Shown: piece after piece, positions 16,857 through 26,482 of the stretch | Position numbering within the stretch: the stretch's first letter is position 1 | Layout of the letters: each line of letters begins with the position of its first letter | NCBI RefSeq assembly: GCF_002257645.1 | Contig: NZ_NQMO01000002.1 | Coordinates: 186,001-250,000 of the forward strand | Length of the DNA stretch: 64,000 bases | Source: Paenibacillus sp. XY044 | GTDB lineage: Bacteria; Bacillota; Bacilli; Paenibacillales; Paenibacillaceae | Reading direction: 5' to 3' | The notes under the pieces: model-generated | What the model was told of the DNA's origin: nothing | The model's database searches: none | Seen by the model: the letters and a program-made list of their open reading frames with translations, nothing else | Translations under genes and position numbers: made by a program

Positions 16857-19019
16857 TTGGAGTCCCTGACGCGTGACTTTATTCAACATGACGGAACCTT
16901 TATGGTCATTGGCCCTGCCGAAGGGTACAGTCCCCACGAACTGAACAGTATTGAATTATCCATGATTTCGGCCTCCCGGATTGCAAGATTTCTTCCGCTG
17001 CGCATGAAGGAGATGGATCTTCGGGCAACGCTCCAGTATGACATTACAGGCAAGAAGATGCTGTCCCATATGCTCAGGGGAGAGAAGCTCAGCATGCCGG
17101 ATTATTACGGGCTATTGTGCCAGGTGGCCGGGACGCTGGAAGACAGTAAGTCCTACATGCTGCAACCGGACAAGTATGTGCTGGACGAGGATTACATTTT
17201 CGTTGAGGGGTCTCTCAACTCGGGAACGCTTTATTTTACCTATGTTCCACTGGAGGAGCCATTCCAGTCCAAGCCGCTTCGAATAAGGTTAAAGGAGCTA
17301 ATCACGCGGCTGATGGCCACGGTGCAGGAGCTGAAGGGAAACGGTGTTCAAAGGCTGCTGCAGTTTACGGGAGACGAGGACTTTTCGGTCTCGGGCTTTA
17401 AAAGGCTCCTGTTGGAGCTGCTGACAGCCGAGGAGGATGGTGAACGTGGATATGCTGACCATTTGGGAGGCGTTCAGCCGTTAGAAGGGTACAGGGGCCA
17501 TATTCAGCCGGCTAGCAGACCAGGATTATTAGGCGGCAGCCGTGTGTCGGCTACTGGAGTAAGAGAAGCAGATGGTGGAAGGCGTGCGGTTTCGTCCGGG
17601 ACAGGTTCAGCGGTGGCAGCCGCTGCAAACGGGAGAGGGCATGAGCCTCTCTCATTTGTGAATGGCGTAAGAAACCCTGCGAGTGGAGCAAGGGCTATGC
17701 GCCCCGCAGAAGTTTCAGAGGTTGGCAGTGTAGTCCACTTTCATCCGGCACGAACCAAAGCCAGGGAAACCGAAGGGGATCGGCTGCGATCCATGCCGCT
17801 GCAGCAGGCAGACCGCCGGGGTCTTGAAAGGGACTCCTTTCCCGGAGTGGGCGGACTTCAGGAAGCGTTTGACCACTGGAACCGGAACCAGGACCGTGAA
17901 GATGCATCAGATTCAACCGAAGAGTCTGAATCAAGTGGAAAAACTGCGGGAAAGACCTATATTGCCTTGGGAGGCTCATTGTGCGCTGCCGTCATCTGGC
18001 GGATCATTTATATGCCGAACCCCACGACAAGTTCGCTGCTGATCAGTGTGCTATTGACGGTTTTGCTCGGTGCGGCGGCTTGGCTTGGATCGACAGGAAA
18101 GCTCAAGCTGGGACGTTCTTCGCACCAAGCGATGGAGGGGGGAATTCCGGACTTCGGGTCGGGTGAAATAGACGATGATGGCCATGCACCTTCCCGGAAA
18201 AGAACCCCCCGGTTTCAGGTGGAGCAGCTGACCGGATGGTTTGGTAAAGGCAGTAGGCGGAAGGAGCGCGATGATGACGGTTATGGAAAGGAAGATACCG
18301 AGCCGGACTGGAAATGGAAGTTTTCGCAGGATTTACTTGCAGCATCGACGGGTATCGAACTAAGGGGAGGAGGGCATGGGACAAGCGAAGCGGGTTTAAC
18401 TGCGGTGGGCTCCGGTTCCAAAAGGAGCGGAACAGGGATCGGACGGGAAGAACGCGAGACTGCGGCCATCCGGGAAGACTATTCGGATATCCGGCAGCGT
18501 TTGTGGAGCCACCTCGAAGCAACGAATGCAGCCGGGGTTGAGCGTGCGGATGAAGATCATGTTGGAATGGATGGAAGTATCGAGTACGATTCCGATTCCG
18601 ATCTGAGGGAAGGACATGCGATATTTGGCACCAGACAGAATAACGCCACCGTGCTTCTATCTGTTCCTATGGATGGCACTGCTGCCGGGAAAAACAATCG
18701 TTCTGGCGCTCCCGGCTATTACCTGATTCGGGAAGGGGAGCAAGGGAACCCCTCCGAACGGATCGAGCTGATGCTGCCGCATTTTGTGATCGGAAGGTCG
18801 GAGGAGGTTGCCCAGTATGTCGAGGCCTCCACGGGCACCTCGCGTGCGCATGTTGAGCTGACCAGAAGCAAGGAAGGCGGATACCTGATCAAGGATCTGG
18901 GCTCCCGCAACGGAACCAAGCTTCATGGGGAGCCGATGGTGCCCTACAAAGAGTACCCGCTGAAAGACGGGGACACCTTCACCATCGTCAGCGGCGTCTA
19001 TACGTTCAAGGTGTCCTGA
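16857..19019 (+). CDS. FHA-domain membrane protein ending the Tad operon
   Basis: A 720-residue protein. Residues 1-200 form a globular N-terminal domain (resembling DUF6382). A low-complexity linker follows, then two membrane helices at about 365-410 (GGSLCAAVIWRIIYM and LLISVLLTVLLGAAAWLG), a second linker, and a C-terminal FHA domain (about 640-718) with GRS, SRAHVEL and SRNGTKL motifs. FHA domains bind phosphothreonine, which suggests control of the pilus by Ser/Thr phosphorylation; no kinase gene is nearby. The TTG start follows GGAGGTGA by 9 bases. Confidence 0.85.
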   Translation: MESLTRDFIQHDGTFMVIGPAEGYSPHELNSIELSMISASRIARFLPLRMKEMDLRATLQYDITGKKMLSHMLRGEKLSMPDYYGLLCQVAGTLEDSKSYMLQPDKYVLDEDYIFVEGSLNSGTLYFTYVPLEEPFQSKPLRIRLKELITRLMATVQELKGNGVQRLLQFTGDEDFSVSGFKRLLLELLTAEEDGERGYADHLGGVQPLEGYRGHIQPASRPGLLGGSRVSATGVREADGGRRAVSSGTGSAVAAAANGRGHEPLSFVNGVRNPASGARAMRPAEVSEVGSVVHFHPARTKARETEGDRLRSMPLQQADRRGLERDSFPGVGGLQEAFDHWNRNQDREDASDSTEESESSGKTAGKTYIALGGSLCAAVIWRIIYMPNPTTSSLLISVLLTVLLGAAAWLGSTGKLKLGRSSHQAMEGGIPDFGSGEIDDDGHAPSRKRTPRFQVEQLTGWFGKGSRRKERDDDGYGKEDTEPDWKWKFSQDLLAASTGIELRGGGHGTSEAGLTAVGSGSKRSGTGIGREERETAAIREDYSDIRQRLWSHLEATNAAGVERADEDHVGMDGSIEYDSDSDLREGHAIFGTRQNNATVLLSVPMDGTAAGKNNRSGAPGYYLIREGEQGNPSERIELMLPHFVIGRSEEVAQYVEASTGTSRAHVELTRSKEGGYLIKDLGSRNGTKLHGEPMVPYKEYPLKDGDTFTIVSGVYTFKVS

Positions 19020-19035
19020 GAGGCGTTGTGGACGT

Positions 19036-19944
19036 TCAATCTTTCTCGCTGGAAAGGTTGTCCAGTGCCTCCTGAAGGCGAGGATATCGGAATTCAAAGC
19101 CCAACGCAAGCGCCTTGGCCGGAAGAATGCGCTGGCCTTCCAATATGATCAAGGATTGTTCACCCAAAACGGCTTTCATCATAAAAGAGGGCACCGGAAA
19201 CCAATGCGGGCGGTGATACGCACGCCCCACGGCTCGTCCGAATTGATCATTGGTTACCGGCTCGGGAGCCGTGGCGTTCACCGGACCCTCGGCCGCCGGA
19301 TGCGTCATGCAAAATTCGATCAGCCGGACGATGTCCTCCAGATGGATCCACGACAGCCACTGCCGGCCGCTGCCGATTTTGCCGCCAACCCCCAGTCTGT
19401 AAGGGAGACACATGATCGGAAAGGCCCCGCCCTGATTTCCGAGCACAACCCCGATGCGCAGCTTGACGAGCCGCACGCCCTGGATTTTGTCGGCAGCGTC
19501 TTCCCACTGGCTGACGACATCCGAAGGAAAATCCATTACCCGCGTCGGGCTGTTTTCGTCAAAGGTGTCTGTCCAGGAAGTACCGTAGACGGCAATGGCT
19601 GAGGCCTGGATGACGACTCCGGGCTTGCTGTGCAGCTCAGCAACGAGCTTGTCGATGGCATCCACGGTAGTGAGGCGGGATTGGATGATGCTGTCCTTCG
19701 CCTTGGCGGTCCACCGCTGGCTTAATGAAGAACCGGCCAAATTGACCACCGCATCTAAGCCCTCCATCAACTCGGGATGGTGTGCGATCTGATCCCACGT
19801 ATACAAGGTCAGCCTAGGGTCGCGGGTTTGGCCGGGCGGAAGCTTGCGGGTGACGACGATCACCTCTTGTCCGTTTTGGAGCAAATGCTCTGACAGCGCA
19901 CTGCCGATAAACCCGGTTCCTCCGCAAATGGCAACTTTCATCAT
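19036..19944 (-). CDS. NAD(P)-dependent epimerase, TIGR01777/YfcH family
   Basis: A 302-residue Rossmann-fold protein with the N-terminal nucleotide motif CGGTGFIGSAL and the family stretches VNLAGSSLSQRW, IQASAIAVYG (with the Tyr of the extended SDR active site), LRIGVVLGNQGGAF, WIHLEDIVR and the C-terminal ILEGQRILPAKALALGF. The substrate is unknown for this widespread family. GGAGAAGG precedes the ATG. It converges with the FHA gene; the stops are 16 bases apart with no obvious terminator between. Confidence 0.9.
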   Translation of the reverse strand: MMKVAICGGTGFIGSALSEHLLQNGQEVIVVTRKLPPGQTRDPRLTLYTWDQIAHHPELMEGLDAVVNLAGSSLSQRWTAKAKDSIIQSRLTTVDAIDKLVAELHSKPGVVIQASAIAVYGTSWTDTFDENSPTRVMDFPSDVVSQWEDAADKIQGVRLVKLRIGVVLGNQGGAFPIMCLPYRLGVGGKIGSGRQWLSWIHLEDIVRLIEFCMTHPAAEGPVNATAPEPVTNDQFGRAVGRAYHRPHWFPVPSFMMKAVLGEQSLIILEGQRILPAKALALGFEFRYPRLQEALDNLSSEKD

Positions 19945-20136
19945 ACCTTCTCCTCCGAAGTTGATTTCATCATGTGTTATGTATAATAAATAACCCCCGG
20001 CAAGAGATCAGACTGTCGAAATGAACCATTTCTTCAATGTCAGCACTCCTGCACGGGGGTGTTCCGTCTATATGGGCTATTCTTTTTCCCGGTCCGGATT
20101 TCCGGAGAAGTCCTGAAACCTAGGACCGGCTGCGGA

Positions 20137-20607
20137 TTATTTGTCCATCAGATGCTTATACGGCGTATAGTCAATCTGGTTCTTGTTCAGAAAGGCCACC
20201 AGGAATTTATTGTCCCGTTTCGGTGTTGCTTTAATATATCCTTGGATGCAGTGATCCTGCGACACTTCCTTGGCTCCGCTCTCCACCGCAATTTTACCGA
20301 TTTCGGCTGCGATCGAATGCTTGGCGATATCCCGGAAGGGACCCGGTACCGGCTTCACCAGTTTGTCCAGAAACGCCTTGGATTCGTCCGTCCACAGATG
20401 CCGGCTGGTTTCGACCCAGTAATTCTGCCAGTCCAGCTTGGACTTGCCGTCGTTCTTCGGCAGCACCTTCAGAAATTTGCGGATCATGAAAAATCCGCCA
20501 ATCACCATGCACACGAGCAAAATGATGGCCCACACAAATATGGAATTCATAAACGTGTTGGACGGCGTCGTTGCAGTCAGCAACTTTGTGCCCAGTGAAC
20601 TATGCAT
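20137..20607 (-). CDS. YneK-like membrane protein (DUF2621), function unknown
   Basis: A 156-residue protein with one membrane helix at about residues 22-46 (FVWAIILLVCMVIGGFFMI) and a cytoplasmic domain containing DWQNYWVETSRHLW, LVKPVPGPFRDIAKH and GYIKATPKRDNKFL. These match my memory of Bacillus YneK. A Cys sits in SQDHCIQGYI. No function is established for the family. AGAGGTGA lies 6 bases before the ATG. It is divergent from nfo. Confidence 0.78.
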   Translation of the reverse strand: MHSSLGTKLLTATTPSNTFMNSIFVWAIILLVCMVIGGFFMIRKFLKVLPKNDGKSKLDWQNYWVETSRHLWTDESKAFLDKLVKPVPGPFRDIAKHSIAAEIGKIAVESGAKEVSQDHCIQGYIKATPKRDNKFLVAFLNKNQIDYTPYKHLMDK

Positions 20608-20730
20608 ATTTTCACCTCTATAAATCTTTTCTCGCAGTTATATTCCATTCTTTAGAATTATAACGCATTTATAGATTTATTTCATTATACACGATAAAAT
20701 AAGGGATAATTCGTTTAAGGGGGATAAACC

Positions 20731-21852
20731 ATGCTCAAAATTGGTTCTCACGTGTCCTTTTCGGACAAGGGACTGTTAACGGCAACCAAAGAAGCGGACA
20801 CCTATGGATCGAGTTCGTTTATGATATATACCGGCGCACCGCAGAATACGCGGCGCAAGCCCATTGAATCGATGTATCTCGAAGAAGGCAAAGCCCTAAT
20901 GAAAGAAAGCGGCATCGACGAAATCGTCGTTCACGCGCCTTACATCATTAACCTCGGCTCCTATAAGTCGAATACGTTTGAGCTGGCCGTAAACTTTTTG
21001 CAAGAGGAAATTCGCCGTACCCATGCCATCGGGGTCAAAAATATCGTGCTGCACCCCGGCGCCTACACCGACATGGATGCCGAATACGGCATTCAGCGCA
21101 TCGCCGACGGCCTGAATGAAGTGCTGGACGGAACCAGCGAGACGGAGGTTCATATCGCGCTGGAGACGATGGCCGGCAAAGGCACGGAAATGGGACGCAC
21201 GTTCGACGAAATCGCCCGCATGATCGACAAGGTGAAGCAAAACGAACGCCTGACGATCTGCATGGACACCTGCCACATTCATGACGCCGGTTATGATATC
21301 GTGGACGACCTTGATGGTGTACTGGAAGAGTTTGACCGTATCATCGGTCTGAATCGGATCGGCGTCGTTCATATCAATGACAGCAAAAATCCGCGCGGCG
21401 CCGCCAAGGACCGCCATACGCCAATCGGATCGGGCTGGATCGGCTTTGACGCCATCAACCGCGTTGTTAATCATGAGAAGCTGCAAGGACGTCCGTTCAT
21501 TCTGGAAACGCCGTGGATCGGCAAGGATGCGAAGACGCAGCGGCCGATGTACGAGGTGGAGATTGCGCTGCTTCGTGGCAATGTCGGTGAACGCTTCGGC
21601 TCCGAGTTCCTCGGTCAGGTTGAACAGCTGCATTCTTTCTTTGACAAACAGGAGGTCGATTCGCGCCAATACGTGCTGGACGTATGGAATGTACTGAAGA
21701 CCGATGCCAAGGCGAAGAAAGCCGATCCGCGCGAGCCGATGGAGCGCCTGTATGACATGATTATGGAAGCGGGACTGTTCCCTGAGCTCAGCGAGGAGCA
21801 GATCAATCTGCGCCTGACCGCCTGGTTTGCGGGTAAAGGGATTTTGGCATAA
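20731..21852 (+). CDS. nfo: Nfo, endonuclease IV (AP endonuclease), with a C-terminal extension
   Basis: Repairs abasic sites and some oxidised bases by cutting 5' to the lesion; a trinuclear zinc enzyme with a TIM barrel. Metal-ligand regions are all present: [60 protein letters not shown] and FILETPW. The catalytic domain ends near residue 290. A further 80 or so residues follow ([10 protein letters not shown]...[13 protein letters not shown]), longer than the usual 280-300 aa enzyme. AAGGGGGAT precedes the ATG. Confidence 0.93.
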   Translation: MLKIGSHVSFSDKGLLTATKEADTYGSSSFMIYTGAPQNTRRKPIESMYLEEGKALMKESGIDEIVVHAPYIINLGSYKSNTFELAVNFLQEEIRRTHAIGVKNIVLHPGAYTDMDAEYGIQRIADGLNEVLDGTSETEVHIALETMAGKGTEMGRTFDEIARMIDKVKQNERLTICMDTCHIHDAGYDIVDDLDGVLEEFDRIIGLNRIGVVHINDSKNPRGAAKDRHTPIGSGWIGFDAINRVVNHEKLQGRPFILETPWIGKDAKTQRPMYEVEIALLRGNVGERFGSEFLGQVEQLHSFFDKQEVDSRQYVLDVWNVLKTDAKAKKADPREPMERLYDMIMEAGLFPELSEEQINLRLTAWFAGKGILA

Positions 21853-21912
21853 ACCTGAATGGAATGACAGAGGGGCCATACGGGTTCAAGAGAGAGAACA
21901 CGAGAGAGAGGA

Positions 21913-22824
21913 ATGGATTTACACATGGAACTGCATGTCAAAAAGGGAAGCAACACGGGAAGTGCGCACGCCAACCGCGCAAGAATGCTGATTTCGTGTC
22001 CGGACGGTCCGGGAATCGTGGCGGCGGTATCGCATTTTCTGCATCAGCACGGTGCGAACATCGTCCAGTCGGACCAATATACGATGGATCCGGAAGGCGG
22101 CATGTTCTTCATGCGCGTCGAGTTCGACCTGCCTGAACTGGAGACGAGACTGCCGGAGCTGGAGAATCGATTCAGCGAGGTGGCGTCCACCTTCCGGATG
22201 GATTGGAAGATTCATAACGTCAGCCGGAAAAAGAAGCTGGCCATCTTCGTATCCAAAGAAGACCACTGTCTGGTCGAACTGCTGTGGCAGTGGCAGGCCG
22301 GCGACCTGGATGCCGAAATCGCCATGGTGGTCAGCAACCACCCGGATATGAAGGAATACGTCGAATCGTTCGGCATCCCGTACCATCACATTCCGGTGAC
22401 GGCGGATACGAAGAAGGAAGCGGAGCAGCGCCAGCTTGAGGTCGTGGGCGGCGACATCGACGTGATTATCCTTGCCCGGTATATGCAGATCGTCTCGCCG
22501 TTCTTTATCGAGCATTACCGCAACCGGATCATCAACATTCACCATTCGTTCCTGCCGGCCTTCGTCGGCGGCAAGCCGTATGCCCAAGCGTATCAGCGCG
22601 GGGTAAAGATCATCGGGGCGACCGCGCACTACGTGACGGAGGAGCTGGACGGAGGACCGATCATCGAGCAGGACGTTCAGCGGGTCAGCCACCGCGACGA
22701 TGTCAGCGAGCTGAAACGGATCGGCCGGACGATCGAGCGTGTCGTGTTGGCGCGCGCAGTGAAATGGCATACCGAGGACCGTATTCTCGTGCACGAGAAC
22801 AAGACGGTCGTTTTTAACGGGTAA
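21913..22824 (+). CDS. purU: PurU, formyltetrahydrofolate deformylase
   Basis: Hydrolyses 10-formyl-THF to THF and formate, feeding one-carbon balance and purine synthesis. The 303-residue protein has an N-terminal ACT domain (SCPDGPGIVAAVSHFLHQHG), then a formyltransferase domain with NIHHSFLPAFVGGKPY and GATAHYVTEELDGGPIIEQD. These supply the Asn, His and catalytic Asp of the family. An alternative ATG lies four codons in at 21925. It follows nfo after 60 bases and may be co-transcribed. Confidence 0.95.
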   Translation: MDLHMELHVKKGSNTGSAHANRARMLISCPDGPGIVAAVSHFLHQHGANIVQSDQYTMDPEGGMFFMRVEFDLPELETRLPELENRFSEVASTFRMDWKIHNVSRKKKLAIFVSKEDHCLVELLWQWQAGDLDAEIAMVVSNHPDMKEYVESFGIPYHHIPVTADTKKEAEQRQLEVVGGDIDVIILARYMQIVSPFFIEHYRNRIINIHHSFLPAFVGGKPYAQAYQRGVKIIGATAHYVTEELDGGPIIEQDVQRVSHRDDVSELKRIGRTIERVVLARAVKWHTEDRILVHENKTVVFNG

Positions 22825-23183
22825 CTCCACTGGCATCCTTGGCGCGAATTATTAGCGAAGGCGGCCAGGGTCTATGAATCATCGAAAAAGTGAATACAGT
22901 CTTTTTGCGTACGAGAGGCGCTCATTAGTTTCAGGAAGATGTGACGTGAATGCAGGGTTTGACCCCATCGCGTTCGTCAATAGGGTAAATGAATGGAGCT
23001 ATAGGGATCGCCGTGCGCAACAAACAGTATGCATATCCATCCCGCTCTATATAGAGCGGGATTTTTTTGTCGAATTAGCCCTGTTCGGACAATTTATCCA
23101 AAATTATGAAAATATTTTACCAATTTCGCCGAATCCCTATAGTAGAATGACCAAAGAAGCCTGAGAGAAGAGAGGAGACAATC
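22825..23183 (+). other. Intergenic region between purU and the membrane cluster
   Basis: A terminator hairpin lies at 23041-23068 (CCCGCTCTATATAGAGCGGG plus seven T). Upstream of it I see only an open frame (22874-23164) without a credible ribosome binding site or family resemblance. AT-rich sequence at 23090-23150, with a TAGAAT box near 23145, probably holds the promoter of the next operon. Confidence 0.6.
23041..23068 (+). terminator. Terminator after purU
   Basis: Perfect 10-base-pair palindromic stem CCCGCTCTAT/ATAGAGCGGG followed by A and seven T. Confidence 0.85.
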
Positions 23184-25556
23184 ATGCAATCATTTCATCG
23201 CTACATAAGGCGGGTCGCACTCCCGGTTTTGCTTACCGTATGGGTGCTGCTGCTTCTGCCCGGAATGGGTGGCACCGCTCACGCGGATGATGCCCCTTCC
23301 ATTTCGCTGAAAACCGAAATCGGTTACGGCGGCAAAATGAAAATGGGCAGCTGGAATCCCGTCAAACTGACCCTCACCAGCAGCCAGGATATATCCGGGG
23401 ATCTGGTCATTCAGATCAACAGCGGACTGGCTCCGACCACTTACGTTCAGCACGTCGAGCTGCCGAAGGATACGGCCAAGGTCGTCGTTATGGGCGTTCC
23501 GGGTGACAGCTTCACCAAGGATAACAATGAAATCCGCTTTTATAAAGATTCTTTTCAGAAGGGCAAGCTGATCAGCTTCAGCTCCGGCACGCCTTATTTG
23601 AAAGGCATGTCTGTGACGGCTTCCAATGTGGCCGTTCTGTCGGAGGATCCCGACACGATGAATTTTTTGAACGTGCTGCGGAGCAGCGGGTATGATCTGA
23701 ACGTTCTTCCGCTTAAAAATACGGATTTGCCGGAGGACCCCATGCTGCTGGACAGCCTCGACGTCATCGTGCTGAACCGTTATGCCTCAGACACCTTGTC
23801 CAAAGGGCAGGCCGCAGCCGTAGAGCAGTGGGTGCGGTCCGGCGGCGAGCTGGTTCTTGCCGGCGGTGCGGCGTATCCGAAAACGGCGGCCGCTTTCGAG
23901 GGGATCGCCCCGGTTCAGTATACGGGCACTTACACGGCGTCATCCCTTCCGGAGCTGGCCAAGCTGGGCGGCAAGCCGCTGGAGCTGGGCGGTGAGCTCA
24001 CGCTCTCCGACGCTTCTCGGGTGGAAGGCGGAGAGGTCATGTACCAGGCCGGCGGCAAGCCGCTCATCGCCTCCCGCCAGGTAGAGCAGGGCGGCGTGCT
24101 GTATGCGGCCTATGATTTGTCGATGGAACCGCTGGCTTCCTGGAGTGGTCACCCGTCCGTCTGGTCATATCTGCTAAGGGATCACCTGGCGCTGTCCAAT
24201 CAGCCGAACAACAAGTTCAATATGAAGCAGAGCCAGATGTACAATCTCATTAACGTGCTGGATTATTTTCCTTCGCTGAAAATGCCGTCTTTTCCGGCCA
24301 TGGCCTGGCTGCTCATTATTTATGCCGTGATTGTGGCTCCCGTGCTGTACTGGATTTTGAAAAGGGCCGACAAACGCGAATGGGCCTGGTGGATCATTCC
24401 GCTCATCGCCGTTATCGCCAGTGGTGCCGTCTACATGATTGGGGCGGCGGATAAAACCAAGCAGCTCGCCCATACCATCAACATGCTGGAACTGGACGGG
24501 AAGGGCAATGCTTCGGAAGTCAGCGCTTCGGCGTTCTTTACGCCTCGAAGCGGGAAATACACGATCGATTTTCCGGCGCACACCTATCTGACGGTCGATC
24601 GGACCAACGGGGCTTTCAGCAGCTCGAACCGCTCGAGCAGCTTTGTGGAGGTCGGTGATCAGGCGACCCGTTTGACCTTGAGTGATATGCCGCAGTGGTC
24701 CCTCGCGAAGGTATGGTCCAATCGCCGGGAAAACCGGAAGGTCGGCCAGTACGAGGTGAAGATCCAGCTGGACGCCAAGGGCAATATCGGAGGCCAAGTG
24801 ACGAACAACACTTCCTATAACTTGAATCACGCGGTGCTGGTGCTAGGCGGCAGCCTGTTCGAACTTGGCGACCTCGGCAAAGGAGAAACGAAGCCGCTGT
24901 CGGCTGCCAGCAAACCGACCGCCGTTAATCCGTACAATATGGCCAACCAGATTTTTGGCAACCAGACCGGAGGACAGGCGGATGAATTTACGCGGGAACG
25001 GGAAATTCTCATGACCACGGTTCCAAACACGACATGGTATCAATCCGGCTCCTACGTGATGGCCTGGAGCAAGGATGCGCTGGTCAGCTACACCATGGAG
25101 GGCAAGAAGCTGGAAGGCAGTCAGCTGAACCTGTGGGCTCAGCCGATTTCTATCGATTGGTCGCAGGGCGGACAGCCGAACATTCCTTTCGGGTTTATTC
25201 AGCCGAAGGTAACGCAAATATCGTCGCCGGGGTGGTATGAGGATCCGAGCGGAACCACCGAAATGGATCAAGGCAGCATCACGTTCGAATATACGGTGCC
25301 TGCGCTGAAGAAGGATGCCTCTGCCGTGCTGACTCTCAGTGCGAACAATCCCGGGAAGAAAACGGAATACCGGATTTTCAACAATGACAAGCAGGCGTGG
25401 GATCCGGTAACCTGGGATGCCACCAAGCAGTGGAAGGCCGAGCAGAACGTCCATCAATACCTGGCGGGCGGCCGGATCCGCCTGATGCTGACGGCCAAGG
25501 AGCATGTCCAGTTGAAACTTCCGGAGATCAGCCTGAAGGGAGCGGAGAAGCCGTGA
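23184..25556 (+). CDS. Exported/membrane protein heading the ABC-MoxR-VWA cluster, function unknown
   Basis: A 790-residue protein with a signal peptide (about 1-34, cut site near AHADD). A beta-rich extracytoplasmic region includes a glutamine-amidotransferase-like fold (VIVLNRYASDTLSKGQAAAVEQWVRSGGELVLAGG at residues about 193-230). Two membrane helices follow at about 372-390 and 404-420, then a second large beta-rich region. AGAGGAG precedes the ATG. The next gene starts within its stop codon (GTGA), so translation is coupled to the ABC ATPase. A role with that exporter, for example in envelope assembly, is inferred only from position. Confidence 0.8.
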   Translation: MQSFHRYIRRVALPVLLTVWVLLLLPGMGGTAHADDAPSISLKTEIGYGGKMKMGSWNPVKLTLTSSQDISGDLVIQINSGLAPTTYVQHVELPKDTAKVVVMGVPGDSFTKDNNEIRFYKDSFQKGKLISFSSGTPYLKGMSVTASNVAVLSEDPDTMNFLNVLRSSGYDLNVLPLKNTDLPEDPMLLDSLDVIVLNRYASDTLSKGQAAAVEQWVRSGGELVLAGGAAYPKTAAAFEGIAPVQYTGTYTASSLPELAKLGGKPLELGGELTLSDASRVEGGEVMYQAGGKPLIASRQVEQGGVLYAAYDLSMEPLASWSGHPSVWSYLLRDHLALSNQPNNKFNMKQSQMYNLINVLDYFPSLKMPSFPAMAWLLIIYAVIVAPVLYWILKRADKREWAWWIIPLIAVIASGAVYMIGAADKTKQLAHTINMLELDGKGNASEVSASAFFTPRSGKYTIDFPAHTYLTVDRTNGAFSSSNRSSSFVEVGDQATRLTLSDMPQWSLAKVWSNRRENRKVGQYEVKIQLDAKGNIGGQVTNNTSYNLNHAVLVLGGSLFELGDLGKGETKPLSAASKPTAVNPYNMANQIFGNQTGGQADEFTREREILMTTVPNTTWYQSGSYVMAWSKDALVSYTMEGKKLEGSQLNLWAQPISIDWSQGGQPNIPFGFIQPKVTQISSPGWYEDPSGTTEMDQGSITFEYTVPALKKDASAVLTLSANNPGKKTEYRIFNNDKQAWDPVTWDATKQWKAEQNVHQYLAGGRIRLMLTAKEHVQLKLPEISLKGAEKP

Positions 25557-26482
25557 TCGAAATCGAACATTTAACGAAAACTTATGGGAGCTTTCAGGCG
25601 TTAAAAGATATTAATATGTACATTCCGCAGGGAACGGTTTTCGGATTCGTCGGTCCGAACGGGGCCGGCAAGTCGACGACGATGTCGATCTTGGCCACGC
25701 TCATGCTGCCCACATCGGGCACCGCGAGAGTTGACGGCTTTGAAGTGACCGAACATCCCAAGGAGGTTCGCAAAAGAATCGGCTACATGCCGGACTTCTT
25801 CGGAGTCTATGACCAGCTGAAAACGACGGAGTATCTGCATTTTTACGGAGCCAGTTACAATATCCCGCGCGGGGAGCGGGACAAATTGATCCCTCAACTG
25901 CTGGAGCTCGTCAACCTGAGCGACAAAGCGGACACCTACGTCGACAGCCTGTCACGGGGGATGAAGCAGCGCCTCTGCCTGGCCAGATGTCTGGTGCATG
26001 ACCCCAAAGTGCTCATTCTCGACGAACCGGCATCCGGGCTCGACCCGCGGGCGCGCATCGAAATGCGCGAAATTCTGAAGGAACTGAAGCTGATGGGCAA
26101 AACGATCATCATCTCCTCGCACATCCTGCCCGAGCTGGCGGAGATGGTCGACGAAATCGGCGTCATCGAGCATGGGCAAATGGTCGCCCAAGGCCGGGTA
26201 GCCGATATCCAGAGCCGTCTCCGCGTCAAAAAAGTGCTGCATATCCGTTCGCTGGACAAGGAAGAGGAGCTTGCTGCACGGCTGCGGGACGAACCTTTCG
26301 TCAGCGGCGTGCTTGCCGACAATACCGGCATTCATGTTCATTTCGGCGGCGGGGATGAGGATCAAGGAGCTTTGCTCCAGCGAATCGTCTCATGGGGTTA
26401 CCCCGTGCTGTCGTTTCACGAGGCGCAGACCAATCTGGAAGACGTATTCCTCGAAATTACGAAAGGAGGGCCCGCGACATGA
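25553..26482 (+). CDS. ABC transporter ATP-binding protein
   Basis: A 309-residue ATPase of the ABC-2 exporter type. It has Walker A GPNGAGKST near residue 37, signature LSRGMKQRLCLARCL and Walker B VLILDEPASGLDPRAR, followed by a C-terminal domain of about 90 residues. The GTG start overlaps the preceding TGA, and its own stop overlaps the ATG of the permease. It pairs with the permease at 26479. The substrate is not evident. Confidence 0.94.
   Translation: MIEIEHLTKTYGSFQALKDINMYIPQGTVFGFVGPNGAGKSTTMSILATLMLPTSGTARVDGFEVTEHPKEVRKRIGYMPDFFGVYDQLKTTEYLHFYGASYNIPRGERDKLIPQLLELVNLSDKADTYVDSLSRGMKQRLCLARCLVHDPKVLILDEPASGLDPRARIEMREILKELKLMGKTIIISSHILPELAEMVDEIGVIEHGQMVAQGRVADIQSRLRVKKVLHIRSLDKEEELAARLRDEPFVSGVLADNTGIHVHFGGGDEDQGALLQRIVSWGYPVLSFHEAQTNLEDVFLEITKGGPAT

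Noticed and set aside
22874..23164. 96-codon open frame between purU and the membrane cluster
   Set aside because: It has no good ribosome binding site, no recognised similarity, unusual composition, and it runs through the purU terminator hairpin and the likely promoter of the next operon.
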